A DNA stretch of 42,932 bases from Flavobacteriales bacterium UBA6165 (GCA_002422285.1 DIUF01000044.1:2241-45172), one strand, 5' to 3'. Shown: positions 16,475-25,810, numbered from the stretch's first letter. Numbers and translations are program-made. Notes: generated from the letters alone by a model not told the origin.

Positions 16475-17593
16475 ATGCAATTTTCAGAGGTATTAGGTCA
16501 GCAAGACTTGAAAAACAGACTTGTGCAGGGTGTTAAAAACGGTCGTGTTAGTCATGCACAAATGTGGCTGGGCAATTCTGGATATGGAGGATTGCCTTTG
16601 GCGCTTGCTTATTGTCAGTATTTGTTTTGTGAAAACCCAGGTGAAAGCGATAGCTGTGGGTCTTGTTCTTCATGTCAAAAAGTGAAAAAGTTACAGCACC
16701 CGGATTTGCATTTTGCTTTCCCTGTAGTGCTTTCGGAGGGTGATATTTCTGATAAGTTTTATGGTGATTGGCGAACAAGAATATTTGAGAACCCTTATTT
16801 CGATTTAAATCAATGGACTTTGACAATTGACGAAAAGGGTCGAAAGCCTATTATTGGAAACCATGAGAGCCAGAACATACTGAAGAAACTCAGATTAACG
16901 TCGTTTGAGGGTGGTTATAAAATCATGTTGATTTGGATGGCTGAAGAAATGAATGAAACGGCAGCTAACAAGCTTTTGAAGATTTTAGAAGAGCCCCCCG
17001 AGAAAACGGTCTTTTTGTTGCTTGTAGACAACGCTGACAAGATATTGACAACCATCATGTCTCGCACACAACTCGTTAAAATACCGCAAATAAATCACAC
17101 GAGCATCTCTGCAAAATTGATTCATGATTATGGCTTGCACATGTCAGATGCAGACTCTGTTGCTTTTATGAGCGATGGGAGTTGGATTTCGGCGTATGAA
17201 TTGGCTTCTTCTGGGGCGAGAAATACTGATTCTCGCGATTTGTTTGTGGAAGGATTCCGCGCTGCCTACAAGAAAGATGTCATTGAAATGATGAATTGGG
17301 CCAATAGTTTAGCGGCTTTATCCCGAGAAGAACAAAAGGGCTTTCTCAAATATGGTTTACATCTTTTTCGCCAAAGTTTGTTGTTCAGCTACACGAACGA
17401 AAAACTTACACGACTTAGCCGAGAAGAAATGGATTTTGTCCGCAACTTCTCTCGTTTTGTGACAGGTAATAACTTCGAAGATCTATACGGGCTCTTTTCG
17501 CAATCTCATTACTTTGTAGACAGAAATGCTAATCCGAAAATCTTATTCACAGATTTGATTTTTCAGGTGATGAAATTGATTCACTTGGCCTAA
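16475..17593 (+). CDS. holB: DNA polymerase III delta-prime subunit
   Basis: A clamp-loader AAA+ subunit of the replisome. The 372-residue protein starts F-S-E-V-L-G-Q-Q-D-L-K and has H-A-Q-M-W-L-G-N-S-G-Y-G-G where the P-loop would be; the usual lysine is absent, as in non-hydrolysing delta-prime subunits. A zinc module follows (C52, C61, C64, C67). N-K-L-L-K-I-L-E-E-P-P-E-K-T and the sensor-1 S-R-T (I-M-S-R-T-Q) are present. The C-terminal collar domain (about 235-372) is helical. The alternative reading, a DnaX-type subunit, is unlikely given the length and the missing P-loop lysine. Confidence 0.9.
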   Translation: MQFSEVLGQQDLKNRLVQGVKNGRVSHAQMWLGNSGYGGLPLALAYCQYLFCENPGESDSCGSCSSCQKVKKLQHPDLHFAFPVVLSEGDISDKFYGDWRTRIFENPYFDLNQWTLTIDEKGRKPIIGNHESQNILKKLRLTSFEGGYKIMLIWMAEEMNETAANKLLKILEEPPEKTVFLLLVDNADKILTTIMSRTQLVKIPQINHTSISAKLIHDYGLHMSDADSVAFMSDGSWISAYELASSGARNTDSRDLFVEGFRAAYKKDVIEMMNWANSLAALSREEQKGFLKYGLHLFRQSLLFSYTNEKLTRLSREEMDFVRNFSRFVTGNNFEDLYGLFSQSHYFVDRNANPKILFTDLIFQVMKLIHLA

Positions 17594-17629
17594 TGTCTGT
17601 AAGTTTTTTTGTAATACACAATTTTGTTT

Positions 17630-17659
17630 TTTGTTTAATAAAAATTGTTAGTAACTTTA
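17630..17659 (+). promoter_or_regulatory. Promoter of lipoprotein gene at 17690
   Basis: TTTG at 17630-17633, an 18-base spacer and TAACTTTA at 17652-17659 fit the Bacteroidota -33/-7 pattern. The ATG lies 30 bases downstream. Confidence 0.55.
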
Positions 17660-17689
17660 CCGTTCTAAACAAGACAATTCGATAAAACT

Positions 17690-18307
17690 ATGAAAAATTT
17701 ATTGGTCATTTTAATCTCGGGTGGATTCCTTTTTGCGTGTATCAAACATGTTGTTATTCCACCGCCTCTTCCACAAGTGGATTTGAGCTCAACGTTTATT
17801 GCAGACACCAACGGAGTGCAAATTGGATATGCCACTGATATTAACGGTTTTTTTGTTCAGGCAACAAACTACAGAGAAATCTTGTCGTCTCCTCAGCCAT
17901 CAAACATTAAATATTATAGCGCAATTTTATCTTCGAATCTTACCGATATGTTTAAGGTAAGTATTGGCCGTGATTATTGGGATGCCGCTAGTGGCCCGTT
18001 TCCTTCTGTAAATCAGTTTAGGGTTTATTTTGAGTCAATGTTGAATGTTTCTTTGCCATTTTCAGATAATGCGAATCAAGGCATTATGTTAGAGTGGAGA
18101 GACGCAAATAATCAGCTTTGGAAAACCTCTGAAACCAGCCCTTTACCTCAATCGTTCATTTTCACTTCAATTTCTCAAGAGTCAGATGAAGAAGGCGACT
18201 ATGTAAAGTTTACAGCCATTTTTTCAGCAACCTTTTATTCTCCAGACATGTCTCAGCAGCGCACGCTGAATAACGGACAGTTTGTTGGGTACTTCAAAAA
18301 CAACTAA
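17690..18307 (+). CDS. Putative lipoprotein of unknown function
   Basis: A 205-residue protein with a signal peptide and lipobox L-F-A-C (C17), followed by a proline-rich linker (V-V-I-P-P-P-L-P) and a mainly beta-strand domain with many aromatic and Asn residues. No domain is recognised. The next gene starts 35 bases on, so they could share a transcript, although their roles appear unrelated. Confidence 0.75.
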   Translation: MKNLLVILISGGFLFACIKHVVIPPPLPQVDLSSTFIADTNGVQIGYATDINGFFVQATNYREILSSPQPSNIKYYSAILSSNLTDMFKVSIGRDYWDAASGPFPSVNQFRVYFESMLNVSLPFSDNANQGIMLEWRDANNQLWKTSETSPLPQSFIFTSISQESDEEGDYVKFTAIFSATFYSPDMSQQRTLNNGQFVGYFKNN

Positions 18308-18342
18308 CACTCGTGGTTGGCAGCCCTATCTAATGCGATGCT

Positions 18343-19020
18343 ATGTCTTTAATTAAAATAGCTATTATTGGTGATTTTAATTTCGCGTATAACGCGCATC
18401 ATGCAACGAACTTATCCTTAGACCATGCCGCCAATTTTTTTGAAGAAGAAATTAACTATTATTGGATTCGCCCATCAGAATTATTGGCTTTTAAAAAAAA
18501 TGAATTGCTAGATTATGATGGTGTTTGGGTTGCTCCTGGTCCGTTTTTGAATGATTTTTATTTTGCTGGCGCCATCAAAGAAGTGATGAACACCAAACTG
18601 CCAACTCTTGTTACTGGAGATGGTTTTTACCATGTCGTGGATTTTTATGTTAAGCAATATAGCTTGAATCCAAGAAATGAAAAGGTTATTAGCGAGAATT
18701 TAGTTTCGGGCAATCAGTTCGATTCAATTCAAATTAATCCTATCGGAATACTTGGAAAAAAAATTTATGGAACACACAACCCCCTAGAGTTAACTTCAAC
18801 CAAGTTTTCTGTGTATCCTAATCTCATGGCGATATTAGAGAATGACTTTATTCTTGTTGAGGCAAAGGACCAATTTGATGAGGTTCAGCTTTTTCGTTTG
18901 GTGGATCGTCTCGATTTTATTGTTTCTATGTATTTGCCACAAATCTCTTCTACTCGTGATATCCCGCATCCTATTGTGAATGCTTTCGTGCGTGCTTGCA
19001 TGCAAAAAGCAGAGGCTTAG
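18343..19020 (+). CDS. CTP synthase C-terminal region-related protein, catalytic triad missing
   Basis: A 225-residue protein with the class I glutamine amidotransferase fold, closest in pattern to the family named CTP synthase C-terminal region-related (seleno)protein: I-A-I-I-G-D-F-N at the N-terminus, H-H-A-T-N, D-G-V-W-V-A-P-G-P-F, and a C-terminal H-P-I-V-N-A-F-V-R-A. At the nucleophile elbow the T-C-G-G-F-type motif reads T-G-D-G-F-Y-H, so the Cys/Sec is a glycine (G92). The His-Pro-Glu of active enzymes reads L-P-Q (L198, Q200). It is therefore predicted unable to hydrolyse glutamine. The start is an ATG with no competitor nearby. A binding or regulatory role is inference. Confidence 0.72.
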   Translation: MSLIKIAIIGDFNFAYNAHHATNLSLDHAANFFEEEINYYWIRPSELLAFKKNELLDYDGVWVAPGPFLNDFYFAGAIKEVMNTKLPTLVTGDGFYHVVDFYVKQYSLNPRNEKVISENLVSGNQFDSIQINPIGILGKKIYGTHNPLELTSTKFSVYPNLMAILENDFILVEAKDQFDEVQLFRLVDRLDFIVSMYLPQISSTRDIPHPIVNAFVRACMQKAEA

Positions 19021-19155
19021 TTTTCTTTGTTTACTTTTTCTCTGTGTTTCTCTTGGGCATTGACTCCGCTCGTGGAGCGTAAATTACCGTTTTTGTCTGT
19101 TTTGATCCGCCGGAAACTTTTTTATCAATAATAGTTTCCAAAAAGATTTTGTGTG
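19021..19155. other. Intergenic region upstream of tetR
   Basis: No gene. It contains a small hairpin (CGCTC-GTG-GAGCG, 19067-19079) without a T tract and a possible -33-like TTTC at 19135-19138 in front of the tetR -7 box. Confidence 0.4.
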
Positions 19156-19163
19156 TATTTTTG
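19156..19163 (+). promoter_or_regulatory. -7 box abutting tetR GTG start (TATTTTTG)
   Basis: A perfect TAnnTTTG. Only CGCC separates it from the GTG at 19168, which implies a leaderless mRNA. The in-frame GTG at 19153 would lie upstream of the box and is excluded. Confidence 0.6.
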
Positions 19164-19167
19164 CGCC

Positions 19168-19785
19168 GTGGATTTTAAAAAGGCAGAAATATTAAATCGT
19201 GCAGCCCAAATTATTTTGAGGTTTGGGATAAAAAGCGTCACAATGGACGACTTGGCTCGCGAACTTGCAATATCAAAGAAGACTTTGTATGCACATTTTG
19301 GAGATAAGCGCAAAATGATTCAAATGCTGGTGGCCGAGCAAGTAGATTTGGATAAGTCTTGTTGCGAAATTAAACGTCAGGAAGCTAAAAATGCCATTGA
19401 CGAAATGTTTCAAGTGACGTCTTTCGTTACCGATAGACTCAAGACGGCAAATGTTACATTTTTTTATGATTTGCGCACCAGTTACCCCAAAGCATTCAAA
19501 ACGATGGAGGACTATAAATGGGGCTACATTCAACAAACAATCATCAACAATTTGAATCGCGGAAAATCTGAGAACATCTACCGTAAGGATATGGATTCTG
19601 CGGTTGTAGCAAAAGTTTATTTACTCAGTGTAGACATGATTTTTGGCGGCCAGACATTTTTGGACGTGCAAAAAACTCCATACGAACTCTTTATCGAAAT
19701 TTTTCACTTGCACATGCGTGGCATTGTAAATGAAAAAGGACTTGTATTATTAATAGAACACTTGAATTATGTTAAAAAACAGTAG
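19168..19785 (+). CDS. TetR/AcrR family transcriptional regulator
   Basis: A 205-residue regulator. The N-terminal helix-turn-helix shows I-L-N-R-A-A-Q-I-I-L-R-F-G-I-K-S-V-T-M-D-D-L-A and L-A-I-S-K-K-T-L-Y-A-H-F-G-D-K. The C-terminal helices are divergent, as usual for ligand-binding domains. It is the first gene of an efflux operon and its stop lies 17 bases inside tolC, so it is probably an autoregulated repressor of the RND pump. GTG 19168 is chosen because the promoter box ends 4 bases upstream. Confidence 0.9.
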   Translation: MDFKKAEILNRAAQIILRFGIKSVTMDDLARELAISKKTLYAHFGDKRKMIQMLVAEQVDLDKSCCEIKRQEAKNAIDEMFQVTSFVTDRLKTANVTFFYDLRTSYPKAFKTMEDYKWGYIQQTIINNLNRGKSENIYRKDMDSAVVAKVYLLSVDMIFGGQTFLDVQKTPYELFIEIFHLHMRGIVNEKGLVLLIEHLNYVKKQ

Positions 19786-21124
19786 CCGTGTTTTGGTTTT
19801 GTTGTTTTTGCTCAATAAGGCAGCGGCACAACCCACAATGATGAGTTTAAATCAGGCACAACAATATGGTCTAGAAAATCGGCGCTCTATGACCATTGCT
19901 GATTTGGAAGTTCTTTCTGCGCAGAAACGTGTTTTGGAGGCAACTTCCATTGGGTTGCCTCAAATCAATGCAGATGGAACTTTTCAGCAATTTATAAATA
20001 TCCCAACAACAGTTGTAGATGCATCTTTTTTAAACCCCAACGCCCCCCCAGGTTCCACAATCGCATTCAGAATGGGTATGCCATATAGTGTTACAGGTGG
20101 CATATCAGCATCTCAATTGCTTTTCGATGGGTCTTATTTCGTAGGGCTTCAAGTGTCGAAGCATGTTGCTGAGTTTGCAGCAATGAACAAAACGCTGGTT
20201 GCAATTGATTTACAATATCAAATTGCGCAAGCCTATTTCAATGTGTTGATGGCCAAGGCAAATGTAGATATAATGGATTCAATTGTAGCTTCCACGGAAG
20301 AACTATACTTGAAAATGCAGAAAATGAAAGACATTGGTTTTGTTCAACAACAGGATGTCGATCAGTTAGAAATGAATTGGTCACGAGCTCGAGCTATGAA
20401 GAACAATGCTCAAAGGCTTTATGTGGTTTCCGTTAGTATGTTGAAAATGCAAATTGGCTTCCCTTATGATCAAGACTTAGTTGTAGACGAGAGTTTAGCG
20501 TATTATTTAAACAAAGTGATTCTTGAATATGGCGATTTAAGAGGGTCTGTAGAAAACAACATGCAGTTGATTTTATTAGACAAGCGAAAAGAGATTTCTA
20601 CATATGAGCTTAAACATAAGCAATACATGCATTTTCCACAGCTTTCTTCATTTTTTCAGCACCAATATATGGCTTTTAGAAATGAGTTCGATTTTTTTCA
20701 ACCGGGAGACTGGTTTCCATCAACAGCATGGGGCGTTACTTTGAGAATTCCTATCAGTTCTGGTGGTATGAGAAATGCTCAGATGCAGATGGCTCGAATT
20801 GACGTGTTGAAACGAGAAGAAGAAATCGCGGAAACTAGGCGCATGCTTGTTTTCCAAGAAATGCGGTTGATTCAGGAGTTTGAAAACGCAATAGAACAAC
20901 TAAGAATTGAAGAGAAAAACGTGCTCTTGGCTATGCGTATTTATACAAATACCAGTCAAAAGAAAGAAATTGGTGTGGCAAGCACTTTAGAATTGACACA
21001 GGCATATGCCCAAGTTTTGAACGCTCAAGCGGATTATATTAGAGCGTGTTCAAATATTTTAATGACCAAAAACGAATTGGATAATTTATACGGAGCCTTC
21101 AACAATTTAATCGAAAAGAAATGA
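19769..21124 (+). CDS. TolC-family outer membrane efflux protein
   Basis: A 451-residue protein with a signal peptide (about 1-21, ending A-A-A-Q) and the OEP layout of two long helical hairpins with A-Y-F-N-V-L-M-A-K-A-N-V and a later Q-A-Y-A-Q-V-L-N-A-Q-A-D-Y segment. In this family trimers form the outer-membrane exit duct of tripartite pumps. The gene overlaps tetR by 17 bases and the adaptor by 4 (ATGA), which indicates tight co-translation with its pump. Confidence 0.93.
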   Translation: MLKNSSRVLVLLFLLNKAAAQPTMMSLNQAQQYGLENRRSMTIADLEVLSAQKRVLEATSIGLPQINADGTFQQFINIPTTVVDASFLNPNAPPGSTIAFRMGMPYSVTGGISASQLLFDGSYFVGLQVSKHVAEFAAMNKTLVAIDLQYQIAQAYFNVLMAKANVDIMDSIVASTEELYLKMQKMKDIGFVQQQDVDQLEMNWSRARAMKNNAQRLYVVSVSMLKMQIGFPYDQDLVVDESLAYYLNKVILEYGDLRGSVENNMQLILLDKRKEISTYELKHKQYMHFPQLSSFFQHQYMAFRNEFDFFQPGDWFPSTAWGVTLRIPISSGGMRNAQMQMARIDVLKREEEIAETRRMLVFQEMRLIQEFENAIEQLRIEEKNVLLAMRIYTNTSQKKEIGVASTLELTQAYAQVLNAQADYIRACSNILMTKNELDNLYGAFNNLIEKK

Positions 21125-22245
21125 AAATTAGAGTAGTAGTTTTGGCGGCGTTTACGTTGCTAGTAGTGGCGTGTAATACCGAAAATAGCCTTGAGGATTT
21201 GAAGTCGAAACGAGACAGCCTCAAGAAAGAGTTGGCTGATGTTGAAAAAGCGATTCTCAAACTAGACACTGTTAGCGCAACAGAAGCAATCGGGCTTTTG
21301 GTGGGGATAGATACAGCAAGAATAGGTGTGTTTGTACACAAAATTGATGTTCAGGGAAATATTGAAACGGATCGCGACGTTTTGCTTAACGCAGAATCAG
21401 GTGGGTTGATTCGTGCGGTATTGGTTAAAGAGGGTCAGCGTGTTTCAAAAGGACAAGTCTTGATTCAAATTGACGCCGATGTCATAAGCTCATCCATCCA
21501 AGAAGTGCAAACGGCTATTGAATTTGCTGAGTACAATTATAACAAGCAAAAGGAACTCTTTGATCAAGGCCTGGGTTCGGAATTTCAATTACAACAAGCC
21601 AAGAACAATCTCGACAACCTGAAAAGCAGAATGTCTGGTCTTAAAACCCAAAAAGGCAAGTTTGTGATTACGGCTCCTTTTGATGGTGTTGTTGATCAGG
21701 TTTTTGCTCGTGTTGGTGCTATGGCTGGCCCACAAGCTCCAGTTCTACGTTTGGTTGATAATCGTGAAATCAAAGTCTTGGCAGATGTTTCTGAAAGATT
21801 ATACAGCAGACTAAGCGTGGGCATGCCGATTGAAGTGCAAATCCCCTCCTTAAAGGACAGTGTTATCATAATGTCCATTTCCCAAATAGGAAACTATATT
21901 CACCCAACCAACCGAACTTTTAGGGTACAAGCGCTGCTAAAGAACAATAGGGTATTGTTGCCGAATATGCTGGCGCGAATGACCATAACAGACTATACCA
22001 ATAACGAAGCATTGATGATTCCTTCCGATGCTGTCTTGCGGGATAGAAACAATTTAAGCTATGTTTTTGTGGCCCGAAACGAGAACGGGGCCTTGGTTGC
22101 TCGTAGGATGGATGTTGCTGTAGTAGAGTCCTTTAACGGCTGGGCTGAAATTAAATTGGTCAACGGAGGTCTTGAAGCGGGTAATGCCGTTGTGGTAAAA
22201 GGAGCTAGGGGCTTGTCTGAAGGCGATTTCTTACGTACAATATAA
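21121..22245 (+). CDS. RND efflux periplasmic adaptor, lipoprotein (HlyD/MFP family)
   Basis: A 374-residue adaptor joining the RND permease to the TolC duct. The lipobox V-V-A-C-N (C18) anchors it in the inner membrane. A short coiled coil (about 25-45) precedes the core: the first lipoyl half with E-S-G-G-L-I-R-A-V-L-V-K-E-G-Q-R-V, a short alpha-hairpin, then I-T-A-P-F-D-G-V-V-D, the beta-barrel and the membrane-proximal domain ending G-A-R-G-L-S-E-G-D. The next gene starts 5 bases on. Confidence 0.93.
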   Translation: MKIRVVVLAAFTLLVVACNTENSLEDLKSKRDSLKKELADVEKAILKLDTVSATEAIGLLVGIDTARIGVFVHKIDVQGNIETDRDVLLNAESGGLIRAVLVKEGQRVSKGQVLIQIDADVISSSIQEVQTAIEFAEYNYNKQKELFDQGLGSEFQLQQAKNNLDNLKSRMSGLKTQKGKFVITAPFDGVVDQVFARVGAMAGPQAPVLRLVDNREIKVLADVSERLYSRLSVGMPIEVQIPSLKDSVIIMSISQIGNYIHPTNRTFRVQALLKNNRVLLPNMLARMTITDYTNNEALMIPSDAVLRDRNNLSYVFVARNENGALVARRMDVAVVESFNGWAEIKLVNGGLEAGNAVVVKGARGLSEGDFLRTI

Positions 22246-22250
22246 AGACT

Positions 22251-25200
22251 ATGAGCAACTTAGATAACTTCAGACAATTTGGGCTTTCTATTTGGTCTAT
22301 TGGCAATAGAAAGACCGTCTTTTTAATCATGGCGGTGATATTTTTTGGCGGATACGTGGCCTATATCTCTATGCCTAAGGAGAACTTCCCAGAACTTCAA
22401 ATTCCTGAAATTTATATAGGAATTGCAAAGCCAGGGTCGTCTCCGCAATATATGGCAGATAAGATCATCAGGCCTATTGAGAAAGAATTAGCCACAATCA
22501 AGAAGGTTGATGAAATTAATTCTGATGGAATTCATGGCTATGCGACGATTCGTGTGAAATTTGATTTTTCTGTGAATGTGCAACAAGCTCTTCAAAAAGT
22601 TAAGGACGCAGTGGATAAAGCGCGCTCCAAATCTGATTTTCCTGAGCTACAGGTAGAACCCAATATATTTGAGCTTGACCCATCTCAAATGCCCATTATG
22701 AATATCAACTTGCGTGGAGACAATCCAAGACAGTTGAAAGAAACTGCAGAATTGTTGGAAGATTTAATCGAAGACTTGTCCGAAATAAACGCGGTAGACA
22801 TTCGAGGCATACAAAAGGAAGAGATGCGCATAGAGGTTGATAGAATTAAGGCTGAGGCCTCTGGCGTTTCTCTCACAGATATAGAAAATGCTATTAAATC
22901 AGAGCATCAAAGTATTCCCGGCGGAGAGATATTGATGGATGGTATTCGAAAAAACATACAAATCAACGGTGAGTTTAAAGACGCCGAGGAATTGAAGCGT
23001 GTTATTGTGAAGCAAGATGATTATTTGCCAGTCTATTTGGAGGATGTGGCGCATGTTTATTTTGGCTCGGGTGAGGCGACCTCTTATGCCAGAGAATTTA
23101 GTGAGTCTGTTGTGATGCTAGATGTAAAGAAACAAGGAGGAAAAAATTTACTTGAGGCCGCTGAAAAAATTGACTCCATTTTGGTTTATGCGCAAAACGA
23201 GGGTTTAATTCCTTCTTCTGTAAAGTTGTCTGTTACGAATAACCGATCCAATCAAACCCGAGATATGGTTTCTGATTTGGAAAACTCCATCATTTTTGGA
23301 GTGTTGTTGGTTGTTTTTGTGCTCCTCTTTTTCTTAGGCCTTAGAAACGCATTGTTTGTCGGTGTGGCTATTCCTTTATCTATGTTGATGTCTTTCATGA
23401 TTCTTGATGCCATGGGCGTTTCGTTGAATGTTATGGTGCTATTTTCATTGGTTTTGGCTTTGGGTATGTTGGTGGACAATGGCATAGTGGTTGTGGAGAA
23501 TATTTATCGCTACATGGACGAGGGCATGGAGTCTTTCGATGCAGCTCGACGTGGTGTGAGCGAAGTGGCTTGGCCCATTATTGCTTCTACGGCCACTACT
23601 TTGGCTGCTTTTGTCCCGCTTATGCTTTGGCCTGGAATTATGGGTGAGTTTATGAAATATTTGCCCATCACTCTGATGATTGTTTTGGGCTCGTCTCTTT
23701 TTGTGGCCTTGGTAATTAACCCTGTTCTTACCGCATTATACATGAAGGTTGAGGCTGTAAATCCAGATAAAAAGAGGGCCGTTTTAAGTGCTTTGGTTTT
23801 GGCTGTTTTTGGTGTAGCCTTCTTGTTTTTATCTTATACAGGAATAGGTAATCTCTTGCTGCTTGTGGGCATCATGATTGTTCTCAATGTGTTCATTTTA
23901 TTGCCCATGACTGTTCGTTTTCAACAAGGTTTTCTTCCAAGAATAGAAAGTGCCTATGAGCGCTTTTTGAAAATGGCTTTAAAGGGATATAGACCAGTTG
24001 GTTTATTGGTTGGTACATTTGTTCTTTTGATTTTTTCATTTGTGTTGATTGGTGTGTTTCAGCCCAAGGTGGAGTTTTTTCCAGTAAACCAGCCGAACTT
24101 CGTGAACCTATTTATTTCTCACCCTATTGGAACAGATATTGAAACCACGAATAAAACAGCCATGGAGGTTGAGAAAGAACTTTATCGCATTTTAAAACCT
24201 TATATGGATCGTGATGCCAGTCAACCAGACCCAGAAAAAAAGATTATACAGTCTATTATAACCCAAGTGGGCGAGGGTGCTGGTTCTCAAAACGAAGTTT
24301 CTTTAGGAGCCTCACCCCACAAGGCCAAAGTTGTTGTTAATTTCGCTGATTTTAAATACCGAGGTGAGGTAGTTACCGGTGATATTTTGAAGTTGATCCA
24401 AGAGGAACTTTCCAGAAGTTTTACTGCAGACATAGAAATTCTGGCTGTAAAAAACGAAGATGGTCCACCCCAAAAGGATCCGATTTATATAGAGGTTACT
24501 GGAAAACGGGATTACCAAGAAATTATCGAAGAGGCTTATCGTATCCGTGCATTTTTGGAGCGTAAAAATGTTGAAGGGGTTGAGAAACTGAAAATGAATG
24601 TTGAGGCCAATCGACCTGAGATCCCATTGATTGTGGACAGAGACCAAGTTAGAAAGTTGAGTTCTAGCACAATGGCGGTTGGGATGGCTATCAGAACATC
24701 TTTGTTAGGGAACAACGTTGCTACTTACTCTCTCGGAGAGGACAGTTATGATATTGTGGTCCGATTTAATGAGGAGAATAGAAATGATTTAAATGCTTTA
24801 CTGGACCAGCGTTTGAATTTCAGGAATAATATGGGACAGTTGCTCTCTATTCCGATTCGCTCGGTCGTGCTTCCCCCAATTGAAACAGTCTCATATTCGG
24901 CAGTTTCCAGAAAGAACCAAATTCCCATGGTGGTAATTTCATCGAAAAACACGGAAGGCTATAATGCCAATGAAGTGGTCGAACAAATGAAGTTGGTGAT
25001 GGAAGATTATGAGCGAGAAGTTGGATTGCCCGATGGGATTTCTTACCGTTTTGCTGGTCAACAAGATGAACAAGAAAAAGAAATGGCGTTTTTAAGTAAG
25101 GCTTTGTTGGTTGCGGTTTTTCTTATACTCATTATTATTGTTACCCAGTTTAATTCTTATTCTGCGCCAGTTATTATTTTGCTCAGCGTCGTGTTTTCTC

Positions 25201-25718
25201 TTGTTGGTGTTTTCTTAGGCTTGGTTTTGTCTGGAATGTCTTTTGTGATTATGATGACTATGATTGGTATTATATCATTGGCGGGCGTAGTCGTAAATAA
25301 CGCCATTGTTTTGATTGATTACACCAATTTGCTGCGTAAAGACAAACGAAAAGAAAAAAAACTTACCGAATTTGAGCAGTTGAGTTATGAGGATGTTTTA
25401 GAACTTACGATTCAAGGCGGTAAAACACGTTTGCGCCCTGTTTTGCTCACAGCAATTACTACAATACTAGGTTTGATTCCTTTGGCCATTGGTTTTAATA
25501 TAGATTTTTCGGGTTTACTTATGCGGTATGAACCCAATATATACTTCGGTGGTGACAACAATATTTTCTTTGCGCCTATGTCATGGACGATCATCTTTGG
25601 TTTGACCTTTGCCACTTTCTTGACTCTGGTTGTTGTTCCCGCGCTTTATTTGAACTTTTTCAACTTAAAAAATTGGATTTATCGTAAGGCTGGTTGGAAA
25701 ATGAGAAGCGATTTATAA
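22251..25718 (+). CDS. RND family multidrug/solute efflux permease
   Basis: A 1155-residue inner-membrane proton-driven pump with the AcrB-like order: TM1, large periplasmic porter loop, TM2-6, TM7, second porter loop, TM8-12. The proton-relay region in TM4 reads L-G-M-L-V-D-N-G-I-V-V-V-E-N-I (D409). It is longer than AcrB (about 1050 aa); part of the excess is an insertion between the two pump halves (about 505-565, with two extra hydrophobic stretches) and another before TM12 (Y-F-G-G-D-N-N-I-F-F). The substrate is unknown: there is no methionine-rich copper signature, so drugs, lipids or organic compounds are more likely than metals. Confidence 0.93.
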   Translation: MSNLDNFRQFGLSIWSIGNRKTVFLIMAVIFFGGYVAYISMPKENFPELQIPEIYIGIAKPGSSPQYMADKIIRPIEKELATIKKVDEINSDGIHGYATIRVKFDFSVNVQQALQKVKDAVDKARSKSDFPELQVEPNIFELDPSQMPIMNINLRGDNPRQLKETAELLEDLIEDLSEINAVDIRGIQKEEMRIEVDRIKAEASGVSLTDIENAIKSEHQSIPGGEILMDGIRKNIQINGEFKDAEELKRVIVKQDDYLPVYLEDVAHVYFGSGEATSYAREFSESVVMLDVKKQGGKNLLEAAEKIDSILVYAQNEGLIPSSVKLSVTNNRSNQTRDMVSDLENSIIFGVLLVVFVLLFFLGLRNALFVGVAIPLSMLMSFMILDAMGVSLNVMVLFSLVLALGMLVDNGIVVVENIYRYMDEGMESFDAARRGVSEVAWPIIASTATTLAAFVPLMLWPGIMGEFMKYLPITLMIVLGSSLFVALVINPVLTALYMKVEAVNPDKKRAVLSALVLAVFGVAFLFLSYTGIGNLLLLVGIMIVLNVFILLPMTVRFQQGFLPRIESAYERFLKMALKGYRPVGLLVGTFVLLIFSFVLIGVFQPKVEFFPVNQPNFVNLFISHPIGTDIETTNKTAMEVEKELYRILKPYMDRDASQPDPEKKIIQSIITQVGEGAGSQNEVSLGASPHKAKVVVNFADFKYRGEVVTGDILKLIQEELSRSFTADIEILAVKNEDGPPQKDPIYIEVTGKRDYQEIIEEAYRIRAFLERKNVEGVEKLKMNVEANRPEIPLIVDRDQVRKLSSSTMAVGMAIRTSLLGNNVATYSLGEDSYDIVVRFNEENRNDLNALLDQRLNFRNNMGQLLSIPIRSVVLPPIETVSYSAVSRKNQIPMVVISSKNTEGYNANEVVEQMKLVMEDYEREVGLPDGISYRFAGQQDEQEKEMAFLSKALLVAVFLILIIIVTQFNSYSAPVIILLSVVFSLVGVFLGLVLSGMSFVIMMTMIGIISLAGVVVNNAIVLIDYTNLLRKDKRKEKKLTEFEQLSYEDVLELTIQGGKTRLRPVLLTAITTILGLIPLAIGFNIDFSGLLMRYEPNIYFGGDNNIFFAPMSWTIIFGLTFATFLTLVVVPALYLNFFNLKNWIYRKAGWKMRSDL

Positions 25719-25810
25719 GCGTCTGCTTTTGACTGATTTTTTTGTTGCCTAGTTTTTCAAACCACAGAAGCTATAAGCCCTTAAGTTTAGGTTTCCACCA
25801 TGAAACTAAA

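Noticed and set aside
16571..16594. Loss of the P-loop lysine in delta-prime as a sign of a broken gene
   Set aside because: Delta-prime subunits commonly lack a working P-loop; the zinc module, S-R-T motif and length are intact.
19067..19079. Hairpin CGCTC-GTG-GAGCG before tetR considered as a terminator or operator
   Set aside because: Short stem, no T tract, and no second copy; too weak to call.
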